Origin: Grammothele lineata
Lineage: Eukaryota; Basidiomycota; Agaricomycetes; Polyporales; Polyporaceae
NCBI GenBank assembly: GCA_002150815.3
Contig: NDFF03000028.1
Coordinates: 124,001 to 188,000 of the forward strand
DNA length: 64,000 nucleotides
Reading direction: 5' to 3'
Of this stretch, positions 11,779-23,695 are shown piece after piece (the first letter of the stretch is position 1; the number at the start of each line of letters is the position of its first letter). Both the position numbers and the translations under genes were made by a program. Below the pieces are notes generated by a model. It worked only from the letters and a program-made list of their open reading frames with translations. It made no database searches and was not told the origin of the DNA.

Positions 11779-13894
11779 CTACACAGCCTCTCCGTAGGAC
11801 ACTTCCTCGCCTACACAAGACAACCGCGAGTGTTCCAACGCCTGCCGTTCTGGTATCGCAATCCGCGGAAGTTGAGCCATAGCCGGTCGCACGCGCACAT
11901 ACTCGTGTGCATGTCGTGGCGGGGCCTCCGGTGGCGCGCGTAATGTCTCCGACGATGCTTGTGGGGTCAACTGCAACGGAGGGGGAGGGATGACGCGTGT
12001 ACGGAGGGTGCTCGATGGGCTTGTGGGGCTGGTTGGGCTGCCGGGAGTGAAGCGATCACGGAGCGAGCCCGTGGGCGTAGGCGTACCACCTAGTGAGCGA
12101 GGAGAGGGGACGCGGAGTGTACTCGTCGGCGTACCACCGAGCTCGTGAAGCGTTACTCCGGAAAGGGAGAAGGTCGACATAGGAGTGAGCGGGGTCGTTG
12201 GAGATATGGGAGTCAAGGGCATGGGGACGTCCAGCAGTTGCAAGGGGGCCGGACGGCGCATGGATCGTCTACTCCGGGAGCGCGTGCTGTCGTCGGAGTC
12301 CGGTGTGACGCGTATGCTGCGTATACTGTGAAGCATAGGGTCGCTGGCAGCGGAATAGTACGCGCGCCGGATATTGAGTAGGAGCCTCGTGCAGTTCGTG
12401 ATACTGAGAGAGACCGCGAACCCAACCGGGATCTGGTACAATCCGAGCTGACCAAGGGAAAGGGGCTATCGGAAACGGCGCGGATAGAGAGGTTCAGGAA
12501 GACGTACGCCGCTCGTGAGCCATATGATTGCGCATGCCAGATAGGACCCAAAGATGCTGGCAGTGAGCGGATTAGTGTCCTATCGGCATGTGAAGCGAAC
12601 AGGCCACTCACGCGAGGAAGTTCAGGAGGGAATGCCTGTAAATCATATCTAGAAGGCTATCGTACCTCCACGCCCATCTAGATGTTGCGTTCGGCGACGC
12701 TCCTGCACATCCTCGGTAGACGAAGAGAAGGAGAAGCAGCCCATCGTAAGCCAGGATCGGTACCCAAAGCAAGGGAAAGGGAGATCCGATGTTGGTAAGG
12801 ACGCAGTATTGTAACCCTGACATTCCGTACGCTCTCGCTGTTGTACGATGGTAATGGATCAATATCCAATGATGTCATATTCGAAACGAGGCTGACCTTC
12901 AAAGCTCTGAAACGAGATGACTAGAATTGTCAAGACCGCCGCGACCTCAGCGACATAGCATACAGCCATAACGGCTAAAATGTATCGGTTCTTGTTATAT
13001 ACAACGTAAATCCACAAGAGTAGCACAGCTGAAAATATACGTCAACTTTCAACAGCACGAACACATGACGATCGTGCGAACATACCTTCCGATGTGAACA
13101 GGACCGCACAATAGCCCCAAGTTTCCCAAAAGAACCAAAAATGGCAGCTAGCAACTCATTATCATTCTTCTAGGTCCTTCCGGTGGCCGCGGAGAGATAA
13201 TGTCGCTTACAACTGTTGCTGTCAGAAAACAGTTTCTGACGTAGAACATTACTCGAAAACTCACTGCGTCATTAATGACAGTCGAGTTGAGAGCTGGCAT
13301 GAACACGCGGTCAGCTCCAAATGATGCGAGTAGGGCGGCGTAAAGCTGACCGTATGATTGGAATCTGGAAGAAAGCGCAAGACCTCGGTCAGAGAACGTA
13401 ACATGCACCGGGCTAAGGCAAAGTGACTGACAGGACGACGGCCAGGCCGAAATAGCGATGCTATGTATAAACGAACGTCAGTATGACGTAGCCTCGAGGT
13501 CGACCCTGACGCTGGTAGGGACGCACCCATAGAAAGGCAAACTTGATCACCGACCAACGCTTCTTCTGAGCCGATGGTCAGCTGTCGGTGTAGATTCCAT
13601 CTCAGGAGACCACGCACCCAGATCAACTCTACTTCGCGCTCCATGCATACGACTGCGAGTCGTGGCGTGAGCCCGCGTCGATCGCTTGACTTGTAGAGAA
13701 AGTCTGAGCTCACTGTAGTCGTAAATCACGATTGTCGCGGTGACGACTGCGTAAAGGCGACGGCCATGAGTAACGAGACTCGTTCAACTGAACAGCGGGA
13801 ACTCACAGGATATCAACTGTGTCAGCCGGACATCCCGCACCGATTCGATGAACTCGTCAATAGCGTGCTGGAAGAAGTCCGGCTGTTCGGCCAT
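11779..13894 (-). CDS. DUF6533-type multi-pass membrane protein
   Basis: Model complement(join(11779..12447,12508..12556,12612..12816,12897..13028,13086..13147,13265..13345,13432..13460,13527..13565,13618..13652,13714..13746,13807..13894)), 473 aa. The phases agree throughout, but the exon at 13265-13345 is the least certain. N-terminal blocks follow the DUF6533 pattern: IVIYDYI, then REVELIWKKRWSVIKFAFLW, then HRYFGLAVV. Further helices follow: FWFFWETWGYCAVLFTSE, the LLLWIYVVYNKNRYILA block, PLLWVPILAYDGLLLLLFVY and FGSYLACAIIWLTSG. It ends with VPVGF-like IPVGFAVSLSITN and a Pro/Ser/Thr-rich cytosolic tail of about 190 residues. The family is abundant in Agaricomycetes and has no established function. 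The seven-helix look recalls receptors, but that is only a resemblance. Confidence 0.87.
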
Positions 13895-15126
13895 GATCGC
13901 TGACCGGTGGGCGGAACAGACAGTGCGGGGGCGGAGATTTGTTGAAGGGAGGGCGGAAAGCGCGTAATGCGGGGGCGAGGGACGAAGACCCCACACCGAG
14001 CGAGGGGCCTGGTCTATGTACCCAGCCGAGGGCGCGACGGGAAGCATCGCCCATAGAAGCCGGACTCGAGCGAGGCCTTCTTTGCGCTCCAAGATTCTAC
14101 AGCGCAGAGACACAGTGCCCGCCGCACGCGGCGGTAAGCTTCCATACCGAACCCGACGCGGGAAGGCACGCACGGCCGACGGCGCGCAGGGGCGCACGGC
14201 GGAGGGGGCGCGTCCATATCACCGCCAGTCCCGGCGTCCGGTAACGTCGCCGCCTAGAAGACGAGTCAAGAAAGATCGGCCCATGGAACTCGCCTTGGGA
14301 ACACGGCGCACCTGCAAGGTGGAAGCGTGCGCGCCGACATGGCGACAGCGAAAGTGCTGTGGGACAGGCCCAATTTTAAGAAAAGCTTGGCACTTCTTGG
14401 GGCTAGCCAGGGATTCGCCGAGGGCGTGGAGGCTGTAGTCGCGCGAAGACTTTACTCGGAAAGCTTGCTGCGATGGGGAACGTCATGTGGTAAGGGAGGG
14501 GATCGCACCGGCCCAAGACCTGCTTCTGCTCTCCCGCATTGCTGCGGCCGGCTGCCACTGTGGATTGACAGCGAAGTCGGAGGCGGACGTAGGCGGGCGA
14601 CGGATGACTCGCGTCGCGCTGCCAGTGCGGGTTGCTACATGTGCAGTGTCGATTAAGTGTACCTGAAATGAAAGTTCTGCTGTCTCCGTCTGTATGACCC
14701 CAGGAGTTTGAGAGGTATGGAAACAGCGGAGTATGAAAGTCGCCCTATACAGTCTCGAATAGCTGGGAACAATTTCTCAAACCGTGGCCGCTTCTCGCTT
14801 GACGCACGCTTCAGGCTGGCCGAGGGCAAGACACCGATGAATACACGAGCGTAAAGTCGTACGGCATACTACATACCCTCTACAACGGGCGTAAAATATG
14901 CGTCGTGGCTCGGAATGAGACCATCCATCCGCATATACCCACATCGCACACGGCTAGAAGCTTTGATGCTGATTCCTGTGGATTTTGAAGGCAAAGGGCA
15001 AGCTTCCGCGAAGTCGTAGACGCGCATCCTACGATGCTAGCAAGTAGAAAGGCCGAACAGAATGGCAGACACTGAGAAATTGAAACGAGGTGGTGGTAAG
15101 TGGCCGAGAATGACCCACGCTCGCTA
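13895..15126. other. Intergenic upstream of the DUF6533 gene
   Basis: The first 400 bp are GC-rich and probably promoter. The rest holds only short frames. Nothing else is supportable. Confidence 0.4.
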
Positions 15127-15264
15127 GGCTCGATACCAGCCGGTCGGTTCAGACTCCGCCGCGACACGTCGAGAGATCACCGAACCGGCTGGTCAAACTG
15201 GTCGCCCCTTTGGCAGGACGTCCTAAAAAGGCAACCACGTGACTTTGTACTTAGTGAAATCGCG
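15127..15264 (+). repeat. Left arm of a diverged inverted repeat pair
   Basis: The core 15181-15264 is about 92% identical by eye (7 differences in 84 bases) to the reverse complement of 16310-16397. It contains the palindrome AGGACGTCCT followed by AAAAAGGC, then CACGTG and TTTGTACTTA. Outside the core, 15127-15180 can fold back on the arm (ACCAGCCGG against CCGGCTGGT), and a similar hairpin lies outside the right arm. The two arms are separated by about 1 kb that holds a candidate gene. Confidence 0.75.
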
Positions 15265-15604
15265 CATTTGGCTCCGGGAGCTCGCAGGAACAGGTGCTGC
15301 GAAAGGACGTCGCCCTCGTGCAAGCTCAAAATTTTGCAATAGTCTGTATATACATACTTAAAGAGGACATGTAAGCATGTAAGAACGGGCCGGATTGTGT
15401 GTTAAGTGTTCGCAAGCAAGGCTGAGGCTTGTGTGTGCCGGGTTGAGGAGAGCACTGGGGAGCTCGGCAGTGATGCTAAAACCCGCTGGCGACCACGAGC
15501 GGGGAGTAGTTTATACAGAATGTGTACCCGTCCGCGTGGTCGATGCCCCAACCGGCGCGTCACCGCGCCTCGCGCCGCTGCCGAAGAAGCTGGTGACAGC
15601 CAAG

Positions 15605-16051
15605 TCAGCACTCGCCCGCCCGCGCGCACTCTGAAATTAGACTCACAGGTGCTCTCGAAAAGAGGTCGCATTTGCGCTCAATAGTAGAGAGGTCTCGACT
15701 CCCCACTGGTCGAGCAGCCCCTCGAATATAGTTGCGCAGCGACTCCAGCGAGGCTCCAGGCGTGCGCGCGAGGCCGACAATCTCTGGAAGACCGTTGTTT
15801 ACGAAAAACGGTGCGAGGATGGGTCGCTGCTGGTGGACGACGGTGGCCGAGACCGTAGGGTCACCGGGACCGTACAACCCGGGGAGCGCGCGCGTGTAGG
15901 GCGCAAGTGGCTGAGCAATCGCGCTGCTGCTCGTGCCCGGCGTGATTGCCACAGCACGCTCCTGGCCGAGGGCCTATAAGCAAATATCAACGAGTCAACG
16001 CTAGTCATGTCTCGCTGAGGTACGTACATGCCACGGCTTATTGCACGCCAT
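15605..16051 (-). CDS. Candidate orphan gene, 130 aa, inside the inverted repeats
   Basis: Model complement(join(15605..15973,16028..16051)): ATG at 16051, MACNKPWH, then a 54-nt gtacgt...ttatag intron, phase 0, then a 123-codon exon. The product has the composition of a folded protein (LAPYTRALPGLYGPGDPTV ... FFVNNGLPEIVGLARTPG ... LRNYIRG ... LSTIERKCDLF) and not of noise. I recognise no family. A gtgagt donor after SRAP near 15638 could splice to further exons to the left, where I found no in-frame continuation. It lies entirely between the two arms of the inverted repeat at 15181-15264 and 16310-16397. It could be cargo or a remnant protein of a mobile element, or a small host gene whose flanks duplicated in inverted orientation. 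Confidence 0.45.
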
Positions 16052-16309
16052 ATCACTGTGAACACAAGCCCTACTCGTAGTTGGCTTGGTAGGGACCGGC
16101 TTCGCCCCAGAGGGGCCTCATCCCTTGTCGAGAGGCCTCATCTAGTCACTGGGGTGGCTGTTTGACGCTTCTTGTGAGTTTCCGAGACACACAAGTAGCT
16201 AAGAAGCATCTTGAGGACTTACAGCGTGAATTCCTCGTAAATGAGTGACATTCGGCGAGGAACAGGAAGGGAGGTTCGTGGTTCGTCGCAAACTCCAGAG
16301 GGCACGAAA

Positions 16310-16460
16310 CGCGATTTCTCTAAGTACAAAGTCACGTGTTTGCCTTTTTAGGACGTCCTGCGAAAGTGACGACCAGTTTGACCAGTCGGTTGGAACGCGA
16401 CCTGCCTTTCAATCTCCGCTCGCGTTCCGATCGACTGGTTTCGAGTCTACACGCTCGCCT
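16310..16460 (-). repeat. Right arm of the inverted repeat pair
   Basis: The core 16310-16397 mirrors 15181-15264. 16381-16440 forms its own stem (ACCAGTCGGTTGGAACGCGA against TCGCGTTCCG-ATCGACTGGT). No obvious target-site duplication was recognised at the outer ends. Confidence 0.75.
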
Positions 16461-16885
16461 CCGTCAATGCGGCCGCATAGGCGCCCATGATCCTTCTTCA
16501 GATCTTCGGACTCGAAATCCAGACCAATTCTCAATCAAGCTCAAGCCCAAACGTCGTACGTCATCATTGTCGTGAGTACTACAGCCAGAACCATCGCCCA
16601 CCCAGGTCGTCGTAATGTCGTCCCACCCCCGGAGTCTGCTGGATTACTCGAATTGGTCGATGTCGAATTACCAGAGCCCGTTGAATTCCCTCTGTGGGAT
16701 CCCCATCCGCCCGAGTCTACTTAGCGTCCCAAGATAATGCAGGGCCACTCAAGCGAACCTCCCATCCCATTAAATGATGAAAAATCAGGGATGGGCGAAA
16801 TGGAAGAAGTAAGGGACGAAGAGGGAGGGGAGGTAGGGAGTAAAAGGGTGGTCCGAGGCACAATGGCGGACAATGATGGCAGTAC
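16461..16885. other. Intergenic, downstream of the PLC-like gene
   Basis: No supported coding sequence. It is 3' flank of the minus-strand phosphodiesterase gene and outer flank of the repeat arm. Confidence 0.4.
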
Positions 16886-18155
16886 TCACGCCAGCCCGTT
16901 CAGCTGGTTCACCGCGTCGAGTCCGTTGCCGATATTCACGAAGTCAAGGAGCACGAAGTTCGGCGCACGACCGGCGGCGAAGCCCTCGCAGCCCGCAGCG
17001 TTCGCAAGGATCCTGTCCGCTAGGATTAGTGATCATCGCGAGATGCAGCAAGGACCACTCACGAGGTTACGCCGTTCGTCGTCTTTGCGTCAAGGGGGTC
17101 GCTGACGATGATACCGGAGCCGAGCACGTCCTTGTTGAGCGAGTGGTTGATCATGTACATATGGTCCTCCGTCGCAAGGGGTCCGCTTATCCGGTCGACC
17201 TTGCACGGGAAGCTCGCGTCCGTGACGCTGAACGGCGTCTCCCAAATCATAGGGAACTCGGGCAAGATGTACGGTACGCTACGGTCGGAGTCCGCGCCAG
17301 CGTCGAGGAAGACGACGACGCGCTTTCCGCTGTCGATCAGCTCGCCCAATGTCGGCCACTGTAATAGATCAGAGTCAGCGGGGGATTAACTGGCATGAGC
17401 AACGCAGTCGAGACTCACCTCGCTCTGCTTCATGGGCAAGTGAGGGGGGGCGAAGGCGAGGTCCGCGATCCCAGAGGCTTGGAAAGGAGGGTCCCAGAGA
17501 TCTTTGAGGGACGCGCCCTCGGGATTCGTGAAGATCAATGTGAGGACTTCGTTCGGATTCGCCGTAAGGAAGTCGTGGACCTTCTTGAGGTAATCCTCAA
17601 CGGAGCCGCCGTCGAACAGAGCGCAACCTACCACAGAATCAACATCGGGGCCCAATACGTCATTGCAGTGGGCACTCACTCGTGTGGCAGAAGTGAAGGA
17701 CGTTATCTTTCACATGAGATTGCGCCTGAAGGAGGCGGACCCCAAGACCCAGCTGCGATGGGATATCTATCTCCTGGTCGCGAGCCACTACAAAAGTGCT
17801 CAGCAACGCGAAGAAACGGTAGATCGCGATCGGAGCAACTCACGAGCCAGGGGATCCTTGCTGAATGCGAATGAATCGTGCGCTAATCAAACGCATATGA
17901 GGCCTTCGGCGACTTCTATACAGACGAGATGTTCATTACGCACCTCCCATGAAAGTGACGTTGCCATAGCTTCGGTTGCAAAGCTCAGCATGCCCGTTGC
18001 ACACATCGGCTCTGCGGCGAGACCGTGAGCGCACGTTGCACGAGCAACCGAGTTGGCGCACTGCGAACATACCTACGAGCGTGCTTCGGGATGAGCGCGC
18101 CGCTGACGGAAGCGGCGGCGATGGCGGCAGAAACAAGGAACGACGCGTAGCGCAT
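16886..18155 (-). CDS. Secreted PLC-like phosphodiesterase (PI-PLC X-domain-like)
   Basis: Model complement(join(16886..17012,17063..17358,17419..17627,17680..17787,17844..17882,17944..18011,18073..18155)), 309 aa, all phases consistent. Residues 1-20 (MRYASFLVSAAIAAASVSGA) are a signal peptide. Then come ADVCNGHAELCNRSYGNV, GAHDSFAF with the first catalytic-type histidine at 52, DQEIDIPSQLGLGVRLLQ, and HFCHTSCALFDGG with the second histidine around 95-98. NPNEVLTLIFTNPEG and LIDSGKRVVVFLDAGAD follow, and the C-terminal IGNGLDAVNQLNGLA. This is the fungal extracellular PLC-like TIM-barrel family. Metal-independent cleavage of phosphoinositide or GPI-type substrates is the usual guess, but the real substrate is unknown. 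The six cysteines fit an extracellular protein. Confidence 0.9.
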
Positions 18156-19739
18156 ACTGGCGAAGGCGGCAAGAAAGAACGGGCGTGAGGGGGGCGTGAG
18201 GAAGGGGCGTGAACGCGAGAACGAAGGCTTGTAGGTTTAAAGGGCTGGTCCGGCAGCTGGGGAACAGAGAAGCTCGGAGAGGGCTATTTGAAGGATTCTT
18301 CGGACGCATGCTCGCTTGCTTCGCTGCCATGTGATCTGATGCTCACGTAGGCCGAGGGGGACATCAGTGCGTAGCGATGCCAAGGGCATTCGCCAAATTC
18401 ATCCGCACAGCAACATACAGGAAGATCGACGCGACGTATGTAGCGGGAAACAGTCGTCGAGAGCCTGGCGCGGAAGGCTGGGTCAGGCCCGTTGCGGGCA
18501 GTGTGATGTGCCGTATAATAATTGTTGCTACCGTGTACTAGTGATGAGCGTTGCTTGTCTCGCACGTGGGTAAAGATGGAGGTAACTGCCTCATAAACGT
18601 ATTGTGGCGCGAGATATAGCAGACAGAGAACCTCAGCTGCCCACGTAAGTCTATGTCGGTACAAGTGACGGCACAACAGGGTACAGCTGGATGCCGACGG
18701 TCAGTTCCGAGGTTGAGCAGCTGATCATGGGTTCGAGAACCCACCGTATACTTTGAAGCCTCCAAGAACTGGACTTGAGCTTGCTCATTGTAGAAGGTGG
18801 GAAACACCTGCTAAGCTAAGAAGATCAAAGCCTACCTTACTTCCTCTGTCTCACGAGAGCCACTGCCTCGCGGCGCGAAAGATCACCAACAGCGCAGCGT
18901 ACTATGTAGCACTCTGTTGGCATGTAAGTGGACGCGTTTCAGGCACAGCAGATGCCCCGTCAATGCATGTTCGACGGTCAACAGCGCGTTTGCACCGCCC
19001 GCGCTTTGCAGATCACGGTGACCGACTACGTCGGTCACAGGCGGTTCGTTTTGAGCAGATTTTGAGCAGATTTCGCCCCCGTTCGCCCTTGCTTTTGAAC
19101 TGTGGATGTAGACCCGAGGGTCAGAGATGAGGCTGGTGTTTCAGACAGTACTGATATGAGCTGGAAGGGCAGACTTGCGACGATCCGGTGAGTCTCCGCA
19201 ACGAAGCAGCGAGCGCGGGGGACCAGCGAATGAGAAACTGCCAGTGTGAAGGTTTCCAGGGCCGACAGCGAAGAGAAGACCGACGCTGGCGGTACGTGGA
19301 AGATGTCGGACAGGAGATGATGATGGGCGAATGATGTTCGGCGACCTCGTGTTTGCTTCTCCTTAGAACTTGCATACTTGCTCGCTATTACACCTTGTTT
19401 ATCCCCGGTAAGAGCCGCGAAAGGACGGCCTATAAGCGGTTAGTTATGGGGATTAGAGTCAGGGCGTTGATTAGATTGGGAGATAAGCCGTGGAGCTGAG
19501 AGCCAATCGGCTAGGCGGTGCGGGCGGCGGGGAGCGACAGCAAGCGGATGCCGGACAGCGAGGGGCCAATGATTTTCTGCGACCGTGCTTGACCTTCGTC
19601 CTGCCGTTGTCGTCTGGACAACATCTCTAGCGGTTTTACGTCCGGGAACGCGCAGTCCTACGCGCATATAACGGACTCCTCATCACCACCCCTCACCGAT
19701 CTCTCCTACTCTCACGCCGACACATCTGGGCCCTTCGTC
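18156..19739. other. Intergenic between the divergent PLC-like and NAD kinase genes
   Basis: A 130-codon minus frame (18284-18676) contains protein-like pieces (LTWAAEVLCLLYLAPQYVYEA; VDLPVCCCADEFGECPW), but there is no domain or splice support, so I leave it uncalled. Positions 19440-19739 are promoter and leader of NAD kinase. No tRNA could be folded around the TGGGTTCGAGAACCCA stem-loop at about 18727. Confidence 0.4.
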
Positions 19740-22729
19740 ATGCACTCTCCGGACAACGAGACGTTCTCGACCCCACCCTCAACCCCGAACATGCCAGACA
19801 TACGGCCGTCACTATCCCGACGCTCCAGCCGCCCCTCCCATCTCCACATCATGCACAACAACAATGACTGGAACCCCAACGTTGTGGTCGACGAGCAGCA
19901 GTCTCCTGAGATATTAGCCAAGGTGCAGTCCAGCACGCCGACATCGAACATGCCCAACGGCGCAAAGCCGAACGGAGCGACCGTTACGCTCAACGGACCG
20001 CAGATGATTTCAAACACGTCCACGATTACACACCATTCGGTCCCGACACCGGCTCAGCCGCCAAACCGCGTACCTTCGCCGGCGATCCAGTCTCCCTGTT
20101 TCCTCCACGAAAAGCTCCAGGGACCATCCCTGGGGAGCTGGCTCAATTCTATCCAGGACGACAAACCGCGCGATTCTCATCCTCACCACCACAAGGATAT
20201 GCATCACCACTCCCCACCCTATACCGATGGTACGGTCTCCGACTACAGCGGGACCCTGTCCCCGGTCGATGACGAGGAGCGCGAGTATGCCCCGAGCCTA
20301 ACGAAGAAGTTGGCGGAGACGGCAGTCAGCGTCCGGGAAGTGAGCAAAAAGCTCGGTCAGTGGTCGTGCTGTCTGGCAGGCGGCGGCGCATCCGCCTCAC
20401 GGCGGTGCTCACATCGCATCCAGGTCGCACTCGCGTCCGATCACACATCCAGAGTGTGCTCATCGTGACCAAGGCGCGAGACAACCGGTTGATCAAGCTC
20501 ACCCGCGAGCTCGCGCTCTATCTCATGCTCAAGAAGCGTGGTGGCGACCGGGGCATGATTGTGTGAGTGCCTGATTCCTCCCCCCTCCCCTTTCCCCCCG
20601 ACGCCTTCCCGCTTCGTGGTTTTTGGTGTTCATGTTCGCGTATAGCTACGTGGACGCGCAGCTGAAAACGTCAAGACGGTTTAACGCTGCTGGAATACAA
20701 CGTGACCACCCCGAACTCTTTGCTCCTTTCCCTAAGCGGCGCACCTCAAGCACCTCCTCGCTCTTGCCTGCGATGAGCAACGGTGACACGCAGCCCTCGC
20801 TCGAGGGCCAGCTGCGCTACTGGACGGCTGAGATGTGCAACCGCAGCCCCCATCTCTTTGACTTTGTCGTGACGGTGAGTGTGGCGCACGTGCGCGGCAC
20901 GACGCGGCGGTCGAGGGAAGCGTCCCAGACGGCTTACGCACGTCCATGTATAGCTCGGCGGCGACGGCACCGTGCTATTCACGTCATGGCTCTTTCAACG
21001 GATCGTGCCGCCCGTGCTGCCATTCGCGCTCGGTTCGCTGGGCTTCCTGACCAACTTCGACTTCGCGGACCACCGGCGCGTGATGGACGGCGCGATCGAC
21101 GACGGCATCCGAGTCAACTTGCGCATGCGCTTCACGTGCACCGTCTACCGGGCGATTTCCCCTGACAAGAATAGCAAGGCATGCCGCGCGATTAAGAAGG
21201 GTGACACGGGCGAGATCCTCATGCGTGGCTTGGAGGAGGGCGGCTGGGAGGCGCTTGAGAGCGGCGGTGCGAGCGGGGGCAAGGCGGGTAAGAAAGACAA
21301 GGAGATTATGTGCTTCTCGACGAGACCGGTCGAGTCTTTCGAGGTCATCAACGATCTCGTCGTTGACCGGGGGCCGAGCCCGTACGTCAGCCTGCTGGAG
21401 TTATTCGGTGAGTCTCAGCCGCAGTTTTTGCGGGGTGTAACCTGGCTGACACAGTACCGTCCATAGGTGACGAGCACCACCTCACGACTGTGCAAGCTGA
21501 TGGACTATGCGTAGCTACGCCGACGGGTTCGACTGCGTATTCGGCAAGTTTCAGCGCCATGTTTTCGACGCGTTTCACTAACTGTAGTTCCAGCTGTCCG
21601 CCGGTGGTTCACTTGTGCACCCAGAAATCCCCGCCATCCTCATCACCCCTCTCTGCCCGCATACCCTCTCCTTCCGTCCGATGCTACTTCCAGATACCAT
21701 GGAATTGCGGATTTGCGTTCCGTTCAATTCACGAAGCACCGCCTGGGCGTCATTCGACGGTCGCGGGCGTGTTGAACTTAAGCGTACGTACCGTCTAGTG
21801 TTTTCCACGATGAAGCCCGTGCTTAACACCTACCTACAGAGGGCGATCACATTAAAGTTACCGCCTCACAATATCCCTTCCCTACGGTATGCGCAGATTC
21901 ACAGTCCAACGATTGGTTCAACTCGATTTCGCGGACGCTGAAATGGAACGAACGGGAGCGTCAAAAGTCGTTTGTCGTCGTCGAGGAGAGCCCCACGCGG
22001 AAGCCGAGGAGAGAGAAGCCCGAGAACAACACACCAACGGCTGCGCATGTGAACGGGAATGCGGTTGAGGAGGACCTAGATGAGGAGGATGAAGTAACGG
22101 ATGAAGAGGAAGAGGAAGAGAAGTTCGATATCGATGACCTTTCTTCTGCTGAGTCACCTTCGGACAAATCCAAGCTCAGTCCTACAGCGGCGGAACGTGG
22201 GCAAGAGAAGGTGGAAGAGGAACGTAAAGAACAAGAGCGCGCGGAGACCGCCGTACGCGCACTCGCTCAGGGAAATCCCTACCTCTCCTCCTTCGAAGGC
22301 TCTATGCCTTCCTCCGGGCTCAAGTCGGGCGTGGACACGCCCGACCGCTTCGCGGGCCCGCACCCGCACCCGCCGCGTGTGTCCCCGCGACACGTGCAGT
22401 TCCTTGCGTCCCCCAACTCCTCGTCGGACTCGCTTGACGGTGCGCACGCCCACAACCACAACCACCGCGGCGAGCGGGGCGAGCGGGACGACATTCGCGC
22501 GCCGCACTCGGCGCACGTCAGCACTCGCGTGCGCATCCCGCGCGACCGTGACCTTGACGCGGAGAGCCTGAAGACGCCAACGCCGATCGACGGGCCGCAC
22601 CGGCCGCGTTTCGCAGGCCGCTCGAGGTCGCGCTCGCGCTCGCACGACCCGCCGCACCGCCGCGCGTTTGCCGCCTATGGCCAGGACGAGAGCGATAGCG
22701 CGGCGAGCGACAGCGATGCCGACTCGTGA
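19740..22729 (+). CDS. NAD+ kinase (ATP-NAD kinase)
   Basis: Phosphorylates NAD+ to NADP+ with ATP. Model join(19740..20355,20424..20562,20646..20874,20954..21407,21467..21543,21594..21783,21840..22729), 864 aa. Domain order: a disordered Ser/Pro-rich N-terminal 200 residues; VLIVTKARDNRLIKLTREL starting the kinase fold; LGGDGTVLFTSWLFQ at 329-343 with the GGDGT motif; LGFLTNFDF; RMRFTCTVYRA; LVVDRGPSPYVSLLELF; VATPTGSTAYS at about 495-505; PILITPLCPHTLSFRPMLLP-type strands; then SISRTLKWNERERQKSF. An acidic stretch and an Arg/His/Ser-rich tail of about 200 residues follow. Yeast and human enzymes are much shorter, so both extensions are notable. The intron after TAYS (21544-21593) starts with gcaagt, a GC-AG intron with a CTAAC branch site. 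A cytosolic or nuclear location is inferred because no presequence is visible. Confidence 0.95.
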
Positions 22730-23695
22730 AGTTAGGTGGCGGCATTGTGGTGCATTTCTTTTACACTTACTCTTCCTTGTTCTCTTTCTCTGTTTCTATG
22801 CCGGATAACTAGAATTGGTAGATCGGCTTTGCTACAAGATGCCTTCTGATAGTTCTCGTGGATGCGTCGGTAAATATTCGCGGAAGATCTCTAGAAGCAT
22901 TGTACCCTATGTATACTCACAACACCCATGACCCCGCATACTCGTAGTCCATATCAATGCGATTGCTGATGACTTGAACGAAGTCTTCAGCTTGTTTCCG
23001 ATGGAAGAAATGGTTTGAAAGCGCAGCACAGCCCCCTCAACGAGCTTTCTTGCGATCGACCACGATGACGTCGCCCCACGCGCGGGCGTCTCGTCCAACG
23101 CGGTTTCTCCTGGTGCGTTTAGCCTGCCATCATGGCCATACTCGAATTACTCGACTGACTAGAACATCAAAGGCTGCTTGCGCTATGGCTACCCTTCGTC
23201 CGTGAACTCGCAGACTCACGGAAGGTGGGAGCTGCGTGATCGGGCCTCGGCAGGGCCCGTGTCCCATGGCAGGCGGGTCTGTACGTCCTCAGCGGTCGAG
23301 AATCCAGGCGGCTCTCCAAGCCGACGAGCCCGACTTAGAGAGGGGCCCGATCAACCCCGAGCTCCAGCTGCTGGCACATGACTACCGCTGTGGCACGTCT
23401 CTCGCCCTCGATCTTCAAGACGACTCGAGCTCGAGGGCTAGTGTCGGCACATGTATAGACCATCCACCGCGGGGTTTTATGTGCTCTCGCTAGCGGTCCA
23501 CGTTGTCCACCTCAATTTGATGTGCGTATGCGAAGATTGTACACTAGCGCTTGACCCCAGGCCCCTCGCAGATCGTCGGGGACATAGGGGTCGTGCTGCT
23601 CCTGTGTCCCCCGTTCCTACCACGTCAGCATATATACTGCGCCCAATGGTTCTCCCCCCGATCCTCCCCACGTACTCTGTGCACATTCATCCTCC
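22730..23695. other. Intergenic, 3' flank of NAD kinase and promoter of the DUF6534 gene
   Basis: No gene supported. Minus-strand exon-like stretches at 22917-23267 do not join in one phase. The last 100 bp are C-rich leader sequence. Confidence 0.4.

Noticed and set aside
18715..18760. tRNA-like T arm (TGGGTTCGAGAACCCA)
   Set aside because: No matching acceptor, D or anticodon stems within 80 nt on either strand; the stem is a simple palindrome.
22917..23267. Possible two-exon minus-strand gene (MGHGPCRGPITQLPPS plus WGDVIVVDRKKA plus EDFVQVISNRIDMDYEYAG)
   Set aside because: Individual pieces look coding but no combination of gt/ag sites joins all of them in one phase.
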